From contig NZ_QJJR01000003.1 of assembly GCF_003201605.1 (NCBI RefSeq), positions 124,001-188,000 of the forward strand: a stretch of DNA of 64,000 nucleotides. Direction: 5' to 3'. Positions 33,503-43,647 of this stretch are shown piece by piece. Made by a program: the position numbers and the translations under genes. Origin of the DNA: Streptohalobacillus salinus (lineage in GTDB: Bacteria; Bacillota; Bacilli; Bacillales; Amphibacillaceae). A model generated the notes under the pieces. The model saw only the letters and a list, made by a program, of their open reading frames with translations. It did not search any database and was not told where the DNA came from. The first letter of the stretch is position 1. Every line of letters begins with the position of its first letter.

Positions 33503-33787
33503 TATCGTACCTCCGTTAGTGATCACCAGCAACCTATACGGTTCATGCGTCTTTCCTTAACTGCTAGGTCTGCTTTGTCTATTTAATTAAAAATGCGACC
33601 AAAGCATTGGTGTAGATCCGACTTCGACCGGGTATAGTTACTAGTGAGATTTGTTAATTAGTTCCTATATTGTGAACAAATAAACGGTTTAAGATGTGAA
33701 CACTTTGTGAAACGACAAACAACAAAGGCAATAAACATTGATCTGATAGGGATACGAAAAAAAGTATGTGAAATACTATTCAAACTC

Positions 33788-33816
33788 TTGTCACATTTTA
33801 AACAAAGGCGTATAAT
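33788..33816 (+). promoter_or_regulatory. Promoter of the NADH oxidase gene
   Basis: TTGTCA (33788-33793), 17-base spacer, TATAAT (33811-33816). Confidence 0.8.
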
Positions 33817-33853
33817 AAGTATATAAAGTAATTGTTCTCTTTTTTTAAACCGC

Positions 33854-33873
33854 ATTGTGAATAATTACACATG
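33854..33873. promoter_or_regulatory. Possible Rex-type operator before nox
   Basis: TTGTGAATAATTACACAT is close to the Rex consensus TTGTGA-N6-TCACAA (good left half, weaker right half), about 40 bases past the -10. Rex senses NADH/NAD+ and commonly represses NADH-oxidising enzymes in Firmicutes. Confidence 0.4.
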
Positions 33874-33952
33874 AGGTTTATCCTAGGAACTTAGTTTCAC
33901 AAACAAATCATCAATGCACCACTATTACATTAAAAAATGGAGGAATGAACAA

Positions 33953-35293
33953 ATGAAAGTTGCTGTTATTGGATGTACACACGCAGGTACGGCTGCCATT
34001 AAGAACACATTAGCGTTATACCCTGAGGCTGAGATTCATGTCTTTGAACGAAACGATACGGTTTCATTCTTGTCTTGCGGCATCGCATTATACGTCGGTG
34101 GCGTTGTCGAAGAAGCTGAATCACTGTTTTACGCATCCGTTGAAGGATTTGAAGATAAAGGTGTCAACATGTACATGAAACACGAAGTTACTGATGTCGA
34201 TGTTGAAGGAAAACAGTTGGAAGCGAAAGACTTAACCAACGACAAGGTTACAACACACGCGTTTGATAAATTAATCGTGACAACAGGTTCATGGCCAATC
34301 ACTCCCCCATTCCCTGGTTTTGATTTAGATAACATTGTCTTATGTAAAAATTATGATCATGCCAAAGAAATCATCCGTCGCTCTGAGCACGTCGAGAATG
34401 TTACGGTAGTTGGTGGCGGTTATATTGGGGTTGAACTCGTCGAAGCTTTCGAAGAAAAGGGTAAGAATGTCACATTAATTGATGCAGAATCTCGTATTCT
34501 AAGTCGTTACCTGGACAAAACATTTACCGATCCTGTCGAAGCGACCCTACGTGAAAAAGGGGTCGATATGCACTTAGACGAACTTGTAAAAAGTTTTGAA
34601 GGTAAGGATTCTGTCGAAAAGGTTATTACAAACAAAGGTGAAATCAAAGCTGATTTGGTTGTCTTATGTATTGGTTTCCGTCCTAACACTGACCTATTTA
34701 AAGACAAACTACAAACTTTACCAAATGGTGCAATTGTTATTGATGAATACATGCAAACGAGCGAAAAAGACATCTACGCAGCTGGTGACTGTTGCGCTGT
34801 GCCTTACAACCCAACGAAAAAACAAGCATACATTCCACTAGCAACAAATGCTGTTCGCATGGGAACACTTGTGGCACAAAACTTAGTTAAACCAACCTTT
34901 AAGCACCCAGGTACACAAGGGACATCAGGTCTGAAAATTTATAACCACTATATTGGTTCAACAGGTTTAACAGAAAATGCTGCCGCTGTGAATGAAATGG
35001 AAGTTGGTACTGCGTATCTTGAAGACACATACCGTCCAGATTTCATGCCAGAAAATAGCATCGTTAAATTAAAACTCGTCTACGAAAAAGCAACCCACCG
35101 CGTGGTAGGTGCGCAAGTCATTTCTGATACTGACTTAACACAAGTAGTTAATACCGTATCAGTTGCGATTGCTAAAGATGTTACGATCGAAGAATTAGCA
35201 TTAACTGATTTCTTCTTCCAACCACACTTCAACAAGCCCGTTAACTACTTAAACCAAGTGGCTTTAATGGCTATGGAAGATGCGAAAGAATAA
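33953..35293 (+). CDS. nox: NADH oxidase (FAD, CoA-disulfide-reductase family)
   Basis: A 446-residue flavoprotein that oxidises NADH with oxygen, usually to water, regenerating NAD+ during fermentation in air. The N-terminal FAD motif is VIGCTHAG (5-12), the single redox Cys is in SFLSCGIALY near residue 42, the NADH-binding motif is GGGYIGVELVEAF, and the second FAD contact is YAAGDCC. A dimerisation domain fills the last ~120 residues. I start at 33953 behind GGAGG; a frame extension upstream lacks a site. It is monocistronic, with a strong promoter and a cluster of TGTGAA motifs upstream, suggesting redox control. Confidence 0.92.
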   Translation: MKVAVIGCTHAGTAAIKNTLALYPEAEIHVFERNDTVSFLSCGIALYVGGVVEEAESLFYASVEGFEDKGVNMYMKHEVTDVDVEGKQLEAKDLTNDKVTTHAFDKLIVTTGSWPITPPFPGFDLDNIVLCKNYDHAKEIIRRSEHVENVTVVGGGYIGVELVEAFEEKGKNVTLIDAESRILSRYLDKTFTDPVEATLREKGVDMHLDELVKSFEGKDSVEKVITNKGEIKADLVVLCIGFRPNTDLFKDKLQTLPNGAIVIDEYMQTSEKDIYAAGDCCAVPYNPTKKQAYIPLATNAVRMGTLVAQNLVKPTFKHPGTQGTSGLKIYNHYIGSTGLTENAAAVNEMEVGTAYLEDTYRPDFMPENSIVKLKLVYEKATHRVVGAQVISDTDLTQVVNTVSVAIAKDVTIEELALTDFFFQPHFNKPVNYLNQVALMAMEDAKE

Positions 35294-35332
35294 TTCCAGA
35301 GATTAGTGAACAATCGTTCACGATGATAAAAA

Positions 35333-35388
35333 CATCCCGGTGTTGTAAGTGGCTCATCACTTATTGCATCGGGATGTTTATTTTTTAT
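35333..35388. terminator. Bidirectional terminator between nox and a chemoreceptor gene
   Basis: Outer arms CATCCCG/CGGGATG, inner arms AAGTG/CACTT, followed by a T-rich run on the plus strand. Confidence 0.75.
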
Positions 35389-36666
35389 TTAGTCCTTCGT
35401 TTCATATTTCAATTTTTTTATCGATTGGTCCAGTTCATCTGATAACTGATGTAAAACTTGATACATGCTATTTAATTCTTGTACGGTCGCCTGTTGCTCG
35501 TCTATGGTTTCGACCATTTGAGAAACTTCTTGATTAGATAAGGCAATCACTTGTTTCGTATGACTGCTCGTTTCCGTAATGGCTTGACTATCTCGTGATA
35601 ATTGATCCATGTCAGCAGAGACTTCAGTGAGTTCTTGGTGAATGGTATCAGATTTCTCATTGATTTTATCCATGTAGCCAGAAATATCCGTCACAGAGGA
35701 AAGCATATGACTGGTTTCTGTTTCACTCATTTTAATATCAACTGCAATCACACGAATCCCTTCTTGAACAGACTCAATTAAATCTTGAATCATCTCTGTT
35801 GATTGGTTTGACTGAGCAGCTAACTTTTGAACTTCAGTCGCAACAACCGCAAAACCTTTGCCGTATTCTCCTGCACGGGCCGCTTCAATAGCTGCATTTA
35901 GTGCAAGTAAATTAGTTTGCGCCGAAATATCGGAGATAACGTCAATAATTTTACTTATTTCGGCAGATGTTTTTTCGAGTCCTTCGACATCACGAACGAC
36001 TTGATCAAGGTTATCTTTTACTGTCGTCGATCGTGTCTTTGTTGTACTTACGGCACCGCTTGTTTCTTTTACGTACTTGTGCACATCTTCAGAAAGCGTT
36101 ACCGTCCGCTTAACGAAGTCTTGCGCATGCTTTGTTTTACTTGCAATCTCTCCGACTCGACTTACCACTTGCTCTACATCAGCGGTAATGGTTTGGTTCC
36201 CTTCTGCGAGGACCCGAACCTGTTCCGCTAATTGATCCGTTTGCGTCGTATGGGTGTCAATGCTTCCGTGAAATACATCTGTCTCTTCTTTCAAACGGTT
36301 ACTTTGATCCGATAGCATCGACGTCAGACCTGCCAACGTTTCTGCAGTGGCATTAAAGGATGCCGCCAATTGATTAAATTCATCTTGTGTTTTTACGGTT
36401 AAACGCTCATCAAATTTATTTTCTCCTAATAACTGCGCAAAGTCCATCAGCTGACCGACGGGTTTTAGGACTAACACATTCGTGACCAGATACATGCCCA
36501 CAGCAATAATCAACACGCTGAATAATGAAGATAGTACATTAATCATTAACGTATCCGATACAATACGCATGACAATTTCCGAAATAACGGTTTCTAACGA
36601 CAAAACAACGAATAGTAACACAACTGTTGCAATGGTGAATTTTACTCTTAGTTTGCTTTTCAACAC
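35389..36666 (-). CDS. Methyl-accepting chemotaxis protein with almost no external domain
   Basis: A 425-residue receptor with two membrane helices (about 10-30 and 42-64) joined by only about ten residues, so it lacks a periplasmic-type ligand domain. A HAMP-like linker ([23 protein letters not shown] region) follows, then a full signalling helical hairpin with tip [20 protein letters not shown]. Such receptors sense through the membrane, HAMP or partner proteins; energy or proton-motive-force sensing is one option. Promoter and terminator are its own. Confidence 0.88.
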   Translation of the reverse strand: MLKSKLRVKFTIATVVLLFVVLSLETVISEIVMRIVSDTLMINVLSSLFSVLIIAVGMYLVTNVLVLKPVGQLMDFAQLLGENKFDERLTVKTQDEFNQLAASFNATAETLAGLTSMLSDQSNRLKEETDVFHGSIDTHTTQTDQLAEQVRVLAEGNQTITADVEQVVSRVGEIASKTKHAQDFVKRTVTLSEDVHKYVKETSGAVSTTKTRSTTVKDNLDQVVRDVEGLEKTSAEISKIIDVISDISAQTNLLALNAAIEAARAGEYGKGFAVVATEVQKLAAQSNQSTEMIQDLIESVQEGIRVIAVDIKMSETETSHMLSSVTDISGYMDKINEKSDTIHQELTEVSADMDQLSRDSQAITETSSHTKQVIALSNQEVSQMVETIDEQQATVQELNSMYQVLHQLSDELDQSIKKLKYETKD

Positions 36667-36756
36667 TTGTTCCTCATCTCATTCTCAATTTAGTTTCTAA
36701 CCCTTTCATCACTAATCGTGCGAGGACAGGTGTCTACTCTCATGTTTAGTAAGAGT

Positions 36757-36785
36757 ATTGTACCAGAACTAAAGTCTAAATTCAA
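36757..36785 (-). promoter_or_regulatory. Promoter of the short chemoreceptor gene
   Basis: Minus-strand TTGAAT (plus 36780-36785), 17-base spacer, TACAAT (plus 36757-36762). Confidence 0.6.
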
Positions 36786-36923
36786 TTGTTTTGTTTGTTA
36801 TTTATACCTTTTTGTAAAAAAAGTTTTTCGTCTGTCAATCCTTGTTTAAAACACTTAATAAAACCTCTGTATCAACGTTTTTAAATCGTCTTCTTGCCCA
36901 TTCATAACGACACATCCATCAAT

Positions 36924-36982
36924 AAAAAAGCCCTTCCACCTATAATGATTATTTATCATTATAGGTTTAAAGGCTTGTGACG
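36924..36982 (-). terminator. Terminator of the trp operon
   Basis: Minus-strand arms ACCTATAATGAT/ATCATTATAGGT with outer AAGCC/GGCTT, then TTTTTTATT. Confidence 0.85.
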
Positions 36983-36988
36983 TTTTAC

Positions 36989-37765
36989 TTACGAATTAAA
37001 TGCTGCAGCAATCAACGTTTTAATAACTGGACGGTCATTTTCATGAAAAGCTTTAACAATCCGACTACCGACAATCACGCCATCACCAAATTGACTAAGC
37101 TTTTTAACCTGGTCTGGTGTACTGACACCAAACCCTGCTAAAACCGGAACAGGTGCACCTTCTTTCAATTCAGTTAAAAAGGCTTGTACTTCGTCTTTAT
37201 GGACAGCGCGCTCACCTGTCGTACCGGTAACGGTGACAGCGTAAAGAAAACCCTCCGCACGCTGCTTCAAAGCTTCACGGCGCGCTTTCGGACTCGTAAG
37301 GGCAACGAGTCGAATAAAGGCCAATTCTTCTTCCTTTAGCGCATCTGTAATGACCGCTTCTTCCTCCATCGGCACATCTGGAACAATTACACCTGAAACA
37401 TTTGCTTCGGTTAACGCGCGGGCGAAAGCTTTGACCCCGTATTGCACAACCGGATTCATGTACGTCATTAATAAGATAGGAATCTCTCGATCTTTGTTTT
37501 GATTGAGTGTTTCAAGCACTGCCGTTAAAGAGACGTGCTCACGTAGCGCGCGAATACCTGCTTGTTGAATCGTATCACCATCCGCGACCGGGTCGGAGAA
37601 AGGAATGCCTACTTCGATAGCTGAAGCACCCGCTTCTCTTAAGAAATCAATCTGTTCATTTAATTGATCCAAACCACCGTCACCTGCCATGATATAGGGA
37701 ACAAATATCTTATTTCCTGCTTCTAGGACTTGATTTAAATGCTTTTCCAAATACGACTTAGTCAT
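36989..37765 (-). CDS. trpA: Tryptophan synthase alpha subunit
   Basis: A 258-residue TIM barrel that cleaves indole-3-glycerol phosphate to indole, passed to TrpB. The catalytic Glu is in [13 protein letters not shown] (about 49) and the Asp in [10 protein letters not shown] region and LLMTYMNPV are as in the family. It is the last gene of the trp operon and overlaps trpB by eight bases. Confidence 0.97.
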   Translation of the reverse strand: MTKSYLEKHLNQVLEAGNKIFVPYIMAGDGGLDQLNEQIDFLREAGASAIEVGIPFSDPVADGDTIQQAGIRALREHVSLTAVLETLNQNKDREIPILLMTYMNPVVQYGVKAFARALTEANVSGVIVPDVPMEEEAVITDALKEEELAFIRLVALTSPKARREALKQRAEGFLYAVTVTGTTGERAVHKDEVQAFLTELKEGAPVPVLAGFGVSTPDQVKKLSQFGDGVIVGSRIVKAFHENDRPVIKTLIAAAFNS

Positions 37766-38963
37766 TTACTTTACCTCCTAACACAGCTTTAACTGTTTCG
37801 ACATCCTTATCGCCTCGTCCAGATAAACAAACGATAATCGACTGATCCTTACTGAATTTTTTAACCAGTTTTGGTAAGTAGCCAATCGCATGTGCACTTT
37901 CCAAAGCCGGAATGATACCTTCTGTTTCTGACAATAACTTTAAGCCTTCCAGCGCTTCATCATCAGTCGCCGACACATAAGTGACTCGTTCGGTATCTTT
38001 TAAGTGACTATGCTCAGGCCCAATGCCAGGGTAATCAAGTCCGGCCGAAATCGAATGCGCTTCTGTGATTTGACCAGCGTCGTCTTGTAAGAGATACGTC
38101 ATCGTACCGTGTAAGACACCGACCGTTCCAGTAGAAAGCGTCGCTGCGTGCTTGCCCGTTGCAACACCATCGCCTCCTGCTTCAACGCCGTACATTTGAA
38201 CTGAAGCGTCATCAACAAACGGATAAAACATCCCCATCGCATTACTGCCCCCACCGATACAGGCAATTAACGCATCCGGCAAGCTGTTGGTTTTATCAAA
38301 ATACTGCTGTTTCGTTTCATCACCAATCATGCGCTGAAAGTCACGAACAATCATTGGAAATGGATGCGGCCCCACAACTGAGCCAATAATGTAGTGGGTG
38401 TCTTCGACATGGCTTACCCAATAGCGCAGCGCTTCATTCACTGCATCTTTTAGCGTACAACTGCCTGAAGTAACGGGTTCCACTTTGGCACCAAGTAATT
38501 CCATCCGGAACACATTCAGTTTCTGACGCTTAATATCCTCTTCACCCATAAACACCACACATTCTAACCCTAATAACGCACAAGCGGTTGCTGTTGCTAC
38601 CCCGTGCTGTCCTGCGCCTGTTTCTGCGACAACCTTATGTTTGCCCATGCGCTTTGTTAACAACGCTTGACCGAGCGCATTGTTAATTTTATGCGCCCCG
38701 GTATGATTTAAGTCTTCACGTTTCAAATAAATCTTTGGCCCGCCTAATTTTTCAGTTAAACGTTCGGCAAAGTAGAGTGGTGTTTCACGGCCAACATAAT
38801 CTTTTAAGTAATAATCAAAGGCCTCCGTAAATGCTGGGTCATTCTTTGCTTCTAGATAAGCCTTTTCTAGTTCCAAGACAGCCGGCATTAATGTTTCAGG
38901 AACATAGCGACCACCGAAGCTTCCGTAATGCCCATGTTCATTTGGTTGTTGATAGTTTGTCAT
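37758..38963 (-). CDS. trpB: Tryptophan synthase beta subunit
   Basis: A 401-residue PLP enzyme that joins indole and serine to make tryptophan. PLP-Lys is in [13 protein letters not shown] (near 90), the phosphate loop is [10 protein letters not shown], and the substrate region [12 protein letters not shown] is intact. This is the standard TrpB1 type, which pairs with TrpA. It overlaps trpF by four bases and trpA by eight, indicating translational coupling. Confidence 0.97.
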   Translation of the reverse strand: MTNYQQPNEHGHYGSFGGRYVPETLMPAVLELEKAYLEAKNDPAFTEAFDYYLKDYVGRETPLYFAERLTEKLGGPKIYLKREDLNHTGAHKINNALGQALLTKRMGKHKVVAETGAGQHGVATATACALLGLECVVFMGEEDIKRQKLNVFRMELLGAKVEPVTSGSCTLKDAVNEALRYWVSHVEDTHYIIGSVVGPHPFPMIVRDFQRMIGDETKQQYFDKTNSLPDALIACIGGGSNAMGMFYPFVDDASVQMYGVEAGGDGVATGKHAATLSTGTVGVLHGTMTYLLQDDAGQITEAHSISAGLDYPGIGPEHSHLKDTERVTYVSATDDEALEGLKLLSETEGIIPALESAHAIGYLPKLVKKFSKDQSIIVCLSGRGDKDVETVKAVLGGKVND

Positions 38964-39571
38964 TGTTCTGGCACCCCTTTTACTTGATTAATAAATTGTT
39001 TAATCTTAACCGCATCTTTCTTATCCTTCGTTTCAACGCCACTGGAGACGTCCACACCCGCAACCGGAAGCGTCCGTAACGCCTTATTTACGTTATCAAG
39101 GGTAAGGCCACCAGCTAAAAACACCGGTACCTGAAGATCATCAATTTGTAATAAAGACCAATCAAACCCTGTCCCTGAACCAGGTATGGGACCATCCAGT
39201 AATAAATAAGCAACAGCAGTTTGATAGGTCGCCACCTTGTCGAGCGACGCTTGATCTTTTACGGTAATGGCTTTAATGACCGGATAGTTTATCTGATTGA
39301 TATAGGCAAGAGATTCCTCACCATGCAATTGGACATAATCAAGTCCGACCGTTGCCGCCACGTGATTGACTTCTTCAAATGGTTGATTTCTAAAAACACC
39401 GACTGTTTGAATGGCTGGGCTTAAGGCAGCCCGGATCGTTTTTGCTTCTTGGACAGTAATTTTCCGTTTGCTGTCTGCGAATAAAAAACCAATAAAATCG
39501 GCACCACTTGCCTCAACAACTTCTGCAGTTTCACGATCTTTCACCCCACAAATTTTAACGAGCGGTTTCAT
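38960..39571 (-). CDS. trpF: Phosphoribosylanthranilate isomerase
   Basis: A 203-residue TIM barrel performing the Amadori rearrangement of PRA to CdRP. The catalytic Cys is in VKICGVKD (near 8), the catalytic Asp in [16 protein letters not shown], and the phosphate loop is AGGLTLDNV and GVDVSSGVE. It overlaps trpC and trpB by four bases each (ATGA). Confidence 0.96.
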   Translation of the reverse strand: MKPLVKICGVKDRETAEVVEASGADFIGFLFADSKRKITVQEAKTIRAALSPAIQTVGVFRNQPFEEVNHVAATVGLDYVQLHGEESLAYINQINYPVIKAITVKDQASLDKVATYQTAVAYLLLDGPIPGSGTGFDWSLLQIDDLQVPVFLAGGLTLDNVNKALRTLPVAGVDVSSGVETKDKKDAVKIKQFINQVKGVPEQ

Positions 39572-40338
39572 GACAAATCCTCAGTAAAAGCTTTGATCAT
39601 TGCTTCGGGTGATGTTTTCATCAGTGTTTCACCGACTAAAACTGCCCGTGCGCCCGCAGCCTTTACCTGGACAACATCTGCTTTTGTCTTAATGCCGCTT
39701 TCACTGACTAAGACATGTTTTTCTGTGTTAATGAGTGGCGCAAGTGCTTCTGTTTGTTTAAGACTGGTTTCAAATGTTTTAAGGTTGCGGTTATTGATGC
39801 CAATTAGCGGTGCATCAACCGCTAACGCTGTCTTGACTTCCGTTTCATCGTGCACTTCAACCAATACTTCTAGCCCTTTAGCTGTTGCGTAGTGATACAA
39901 ATTTGTAAATTGCTCTTTAGTTAACGCACCAACAATCAGTAAAATCACATCCGCCCCGTGCTGATAGGCGCGATCAATTTGAACAGGATCAATGATGAAA
40001 TCTTTATTTAATACTGGCAAGCTAACCGCTTCTTTCACGGCGACTAAGTCCGCCATCGTTCCCTTGAAATAAGGATAGTCTGTTAAAACAGAAATCATTG
40101 ATGCCCCGCTTGCTTGATAAATCCTAGCTTGTTCAGCCGGTTCCACGTCCTTATTAATCATACCTTTTGATGGTGAATGTCGCTTAAATTCTGCGATGAC
40201 GTGCATCGGTTGTGTGTTAACCGCATCTAGAAATGAAACGAGCGGAACCGTTCGTTTTCTATTGTCAGCCGCACGCTGTGCTTTGATCACATCCACCTCT
40301 ATTTGTTTTGCTTTAATAATGTCATCAAGTATCGTCAT
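39568..40338 (-). CDS. trpC: Indole-3-glycerol phosphate synthase
   Basis: A 256-residue TIM barrel that closes the indole ring from CdRP. The motifs VIAEFKRHSPSKG (catalytic Lys and Glu region, about 47-60), LNKDFIIDP and INNRNLKTF are present, as is SESGIKT. It is monofunctional, since trpF follows as a separate gene. Four bases separate it from trpD. Confidence 0.97.
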   Translation of the reverse strand: MTILDDIIKAKQIEVDVIKAQRAADNRKRTVPLVSFLDAVNTQPMHVIAEFKRHSPSKGMINKDVEPAEQARIYQASGASMISVLTDYPYFKGTMADLVAVKEAVSLPVLNKDFIIDPVQIDRAYQHGADVILLIVGALTKEQFTNLYHYATAKGLEVLVEVHDETEVKTALAVDAPLIGINNRNLKTFETSLKQTEALAPLINTEKHVLVSESGIKTKADVVQVKAAGARAVLVGETLMKTSPEAMIKAFTEDLS

Positions 40339-40342
40339 GCTT

Positions 40343-41359
40343 TCACCTCACTTCACGTTGATGGGTTTGAATTAAGTGATTTAATTTTTCTAAGGCATGG
40401 CCTTCGTCAATGCTTGTCCGTGCTAGGGCAATTCCTTCTTTGATGGTCGTTGCTTTCCCGTTTGCGAAAATCGCTAACCCGGCATTAAGTAGCACGGTAT
40501 CGCGATGTGGACCATGTTTCCCTGACAACACGTCTGTGAGTATCCGAGCATTCATCTCTTTATCGCCACCGCTAATGGCTTTGTTATCAACATAGGGTAA
40601 ATCAACATCTTCAGGTTTGATGGTAAACTCAAGCAGCTCCCCGCGATCTAATAAGACACAGTGGGTCTCTCCTGCGAGTGATGCTTCATCCATAAAGCCC
40701 GGCCCATTAATCACAAGCGCACGCTTCCGACCGAGCTTAGCTAAAACACTGGCCATATCGAGCAATAAATCACGCCGGTAAATACCAATCAGTTGTGTTT
40801 CGAGTTCAACCGGGTTAGTGAGTGGACCAATTAAGTTGAAAATGGTAGGTATTTTAAGCGCACGTCTTACTTGGACAACAGGCTTCATTTTCGGGTGCAT
40901 CTGTTGCGAGAATAAAAAGCTAATTTGATTTTCCTTTAAGAGTTGATAGCTTACTTCCGGTGACTGGCGAATATCGACACCGAGTGCTTCTAAGACATCT
41001 GCACTTCCCGTTTTACTGGAAATGCTGCGGTTACCATGTTTAGCCACGGTAATCCCAGCCCCCGCAACGACAAACGCACTTGCCGTCGAAATATTAAAGC
41101 TATTTGACTGATCGCCACCCGTGCCGCAGTTATCCATCGCACCGATTAATTCCCCAGGCATGGTGAGGGCATGTTCACGGACCACTTGAACCAGGGCAGT
41201 GATCTCATCCACGGATTCCTTTTTCTGTTTTAAAGCGAGTAAGAAGCTACCGACCAGAACTGGATCGGTGTCTGTGTCAAACATTAACCGCGCAGCAGCT
41301 TCCATTTCTTCAAGGGTAAGGTCTTCACCGCGTACGACTTTTTCGATATACGTTTGCAT
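40343..41359 (-). CDS. trpD: Anthranilate phosphoribosyltransferase
   Basis: A 338-residue enzyme attaching phosphoribose from PRPP to anthranilate. The PRPP-binding GTGGDQSNSFNIST motif (about 82-95), KHGNRSISSKTGSADVLEALG and the helical N-terminal domain are typical. It is not fused to the amidotransferase; trpG ends directly before it, with no gap. Confidence 0.97.
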   Translation of the reverse strand: MQTYIEKVVRGEDLTLEEMEAAARLMFDTDTDPVLVGSFLLALKQKKESVDEITALVQVVREHALTMPGELIGAMDNCGTGGDQSNSFNISTASAFVVAGAGITVAKHGNRSISSKTGSADVLEALGVDIRQSPEVSYQLLKENQISFLFSQQMHPKMKPVVQVRRALKIPTIFNLIGPLTNPVELETQLIGIYRRDLLLDMASVLAKLGRKRALVINGPGFMDEASLAGETHCVLLDRGELLEFTIKPEDVDLPYVDNKAISGGDKEMNARILTDVLSGKHGPHRDTVLLNAGLAIFANGKATTIKEGIALARTSIDEGHALEKLNHLIQTHQREVR

Positions 41360-41941
41360 TTAGTTGTCCTCCCTTATTGTGCTAAAGAAATTACTGAGTA
41401 AGGTTAAACCATCTAGTGTACCAATTGATTCAGGGTGAAATTGCATCCCGTAAATCGGAAGCTGATGATGTTTAATCGCCATAATTTCACCGTCATCAAG
41501 AGCGGTTGCCGTGATCGTTAGTGTTTCTGGTACGGTTGTCGGATCAATTACAAGTGAATGGTAACGCATCACTTCAATCGGATCCGTGAGGCCGGCAAAA
41601 ATGTCCTGTTGATGATGCGTGATCTTTGATTGTTTCCCGTGCATGACACGTTTGGCATGGATAATCGTCGCCCCATAGGCCTCGCCGATCGCTTGATGAC
41701 CGAGACAAATGCCGAGAATCGGAATGCTTTCCCCGTGTTCTTTAATCACATCGATACAAATCCCCGCATCCACCGGTGCGCCTGGCCCAGGTGAGAGGAC
41801 AATCGCCTCCGGATTAATCGCATGAATCTCCTCTAAAGAGATCGCATCATTCCGAACGACTTTTACATCTTCTCCGAGTTCCCCCATATATTGATACAAG
41901 TTATAGGTAAATGAATCATAATTGTCTATCAGTAAAATCAT
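41360..41941 (-). CDS. trpG: Anthranilate synthase glutamine amidotransferase subunit
   Basis: A 193-residue class I amidotransferase with the triad Cys in GICLGHQAIGE (near 79) and His-x-Glu in FHPESIGT (near 168). It supplies ammonia to TrpE; the same subunit may also serve para-aminobenzoate synthesis, as in many Bacilli, which cannot be decided here. Its start overlaps the trpE stop by four bases. Confidence 0.95.
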   Translation of the reverse strand: MILLIDNYDSFTYNLYQYMGELGEDVKVVRNDAISLEEIHAINPEAIVLSPGPGAPVDAGICIDVIKEHGESIPILGICLGHQAIGEAYGATIIHAKRVMHGKQSKITHHQQDIFAGLTDPIEVMRYHSLVIDPTTVPETLTITATALDDGEIMAIKHHQLPIYGMQFHPESIGTLDGLTLLSNFFSTIREDN

Positions 41942-43308
41942 GTGTCCGACACCTCCACGAGTGACTTTGCTTTATTTAGTGTTTCTTGATACTCACTTTT
42001 CGGATCTGAGTCGTACACAATCCCGGCCCCTGCTTGCACGTAAGCCGTTTGGTTCTTAATAACCATCGTCCGAATTGCCAGTGCTAAATCAAGATCCCCA
42101 TTCATGTTGATATACCCACAAGCACCTGCATAGACACCACGTTCAACCGTTTCATAATGATTAATCAGTTGCATCGCTCGAATCTTTGGTGCACCTGAGA
42201 CTGTACCGGCTGGTAACGTGGCAATCAAGCAATCAATGCCATCATAAGTGTCCTTCAAGGTTCCGGTTACTTCAGAAACGATATGCATCACATGCTGGAA
42301 CCGTTCAATTGTCATGAATTTCGGAAGCTGAATCGAGTGAACTTCACAGACGCGACCTAAGTCATTCCGACTTAAATCAACCAGCATTTTATGTTCAGCG
42401 CGTTCTTTTTCATCATGAAGTAAATCTTGTTCAAACCGTAGGTCTTCGGCTTCTGATTTCCCTCGTGGTCTAGTACCCGCAATGGGATTGGTGACAACCT
42501 GATTGCCTTTCACTTTGATTAAACTTTCAGGTGAGGCGCCTAGAACGACATAAGGACCGAAATCAAGGTAATACATGTACGGCGACGGATTGTTTCGTCT
42601 CAACTTTCGGTAAAATTGAAACGGCGACGTATCAAACTCTGCTTTCATGCGTTGTGAGAGGACGACCTGAAAAATATCGCCATCGATGATATGTTGCTTT
42701 GCCCGTTCAACATAATTGATAAAGGTAGCTTCATCGATTTCCGGGGTGAAGCTGACTTTTGTCAGTGCTTCTTCATCATCCGCTGTATAGGTCATTATTT
42801 GCGTTTCCAATTCATCTAACGCACGACGGAGTGCTGCTTCATCACGGTTACCAGCTAAATCCGTTGCTACTAAAGTGACGGTTTCTTTTTTATGGTCAAA
42901 GATAATCACATCTTGATACATCATTAAATGCACATCTGGCATGTTAATCTCATCTGTTAAGCGCTCGCCAATTTGTTCATAGTGACGAATGACATCATAA
43001 CCAATGTAGCCGACCGCTCCACCATAAAATAAAAACGGTAAATTTAAATCAACAGTTGGGATATGTGCTTTCAAGACTTCTAAAACCTTATCATGCAAAA
43101 CGATTTCTTTGTCCGCTTGCTTAATCGTCACTTTTTGGTCATCACCAATGATTTCTTTAAAGGGGTGTTGACCTAAAAACGAATAACGTCCTTTCTCCCC
43201 GTGTCCACTTGAACTTTCTAAGATAAAACGTTGACTACCTTGTAAGCGTTGGTAAACACTAATCGGTGTTAAAACGTCGCCCACACATTCTTTAACTTGA
43301 TAACGCAT
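41938..43308 (-). CDS. trpE: Anthranilate synthase component I
   Basis: A ~456-residue chorismate-using enzyme, first of the tryptophan pathway. The Trp-binding site for feedback inhibition is present (ILESSSG near 30-36). The catalytic region has GDIFQVVLSQR, NPSPYMYYLDFG, TNPIAGTRPRG, LPAGTVSGAPKIRAM and QAGAGIV, all intact. The start at 43308 follows GGGAGG; the frame opens seven codons earlier without a site. Transcription is controlled by two T-boxes directly upstream. Confidence 0.97.
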   Translation of the reverse strand: MRYQVKECVGDVLTPISVYQRLQGSQRFILESSSGHGEKGRYSFLGQHPFKEIIGDDQKVTIKQADKEIVLHDKVLEVLKAHIPTVDLNLPFLFYGGAVGYIGYDVIRHYEQIGERLTDEINMPDVHLMMYQDVIIFDHKKETVTLVATDLAGNRDEAALRRALDELETQIMTYTADDEEALTKVSFTPEIDEATFINYVERAKQHIIDGDIFQVVLSQRMKAEFDTSPFQFYRKLRRNNPSPYMYYLDFGPYVVLGASPESLIKVKGNQVVTNPIAGTRPRGKSEAEDLRFEQDLLHDEKERAEHKMLVDLSRNDLGRVCEVHSIQLPKFMTIERFQHVMHIVSEVTGTLKDTYDGIDCLIATLPAGTVSGAPKIRAMQLINHYETVERGVYAGACGYINMNGDLDLALAIRTMVIKNQTAYVQAGAGIVYDSDPKSEYQETLNKAKSLVEVSDT

Positions 43309-43334
43309 GTTAGTTTCCTCCCTTATCAATAGAA

Positions 43335-43580
43335 AAATCCCCCTACTTAAAAACAGTTCATTTTTAAGTAGGGGGACGATTATTTAAAACCGCGGTACCA
43401 CCGCCCATTTAGAGTCACGCTGACTCTACACTTCCCGATAACGGCGGTGACCGGCTTTATTTCACCCTTTGAAAAAAAGCATCTCCATCAGCCCAATTCA
43501 ACGTTTTCGTTAGACTGGTTCGCAACCACCACCAGCTCTCTGTACTAACTTTAAAACGTCTACTTATCTGATTTCTTTGA
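43335..43580 (-). ncRNA. Trp T-box leader, proximal copy
   Basis: Minus strand. Stem I with AGTA on the 5' side and GAA on the 3' side of the specifier loop, the AGAGAGCTGG distal element, then the T-box GGCGGTGGTACCGCGG (plus about 43389-43404). The specifier is read as TGG at plus 43493-43495, followed by G and then the lower stem CTGAT/ATCAG. Relative to the distal copy there is one extra T between GAA and TGG. A terminator (CCCCCTACTTAAAAA/TTTTTAAGTAGGGGG) follows; uncharged tRNA-Trp would favour the alternative antiterminator. Confidence 0.9.
43336..43376 (-). terminator. Terminator of the proximal Trp T-box
   Basis: Fifteen-base arms CCCCCTACTTAAAAA and TTTTTAAGTAGGGGG followed by ATTTTTC on the minus strand, just before trpE. 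Confidence 0.9.
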
Positions 43581-43606
43581 TTATCTTACTTATTTTGTAT
43601 TTAAAA

Positions 43607-43647
43607 AGGGGTCTTTCTCATCCATTAAAGGACGAGAAAACCCCGTT
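43607..43647 (-). terminator. Terminator of the distal Trp T-box
   Basis: Minus-strand arms GGGGTTTTCTCGTCC and GGATGAGAAAGACCCC followed by TTTTT; the 5' arm doubles as the antiterminator strand. Confidence 0.85.

Larger units (their letters stand above)
33462..33952. other. Regulatory intergenic region before the NADH oxidase gene
   Basis: About 490 bases. The first 40 hold the terminator of the ABC-F gene. From 33660 on there are five copies of a TGTGAA-type motif (33670, 33695, 33705, 33767, 33855), then a strong promoter. No protein-coding frame is credible. Confidence 0.6.
36667..36988. other. Intergenic region between chemoreceptor and trpA
   Basis: About 320 bases holding the chemoreceptor promoter and the trp operon terminator; otherwise AT-rich, with nothing else recognisable. 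Confidence 0.6.
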
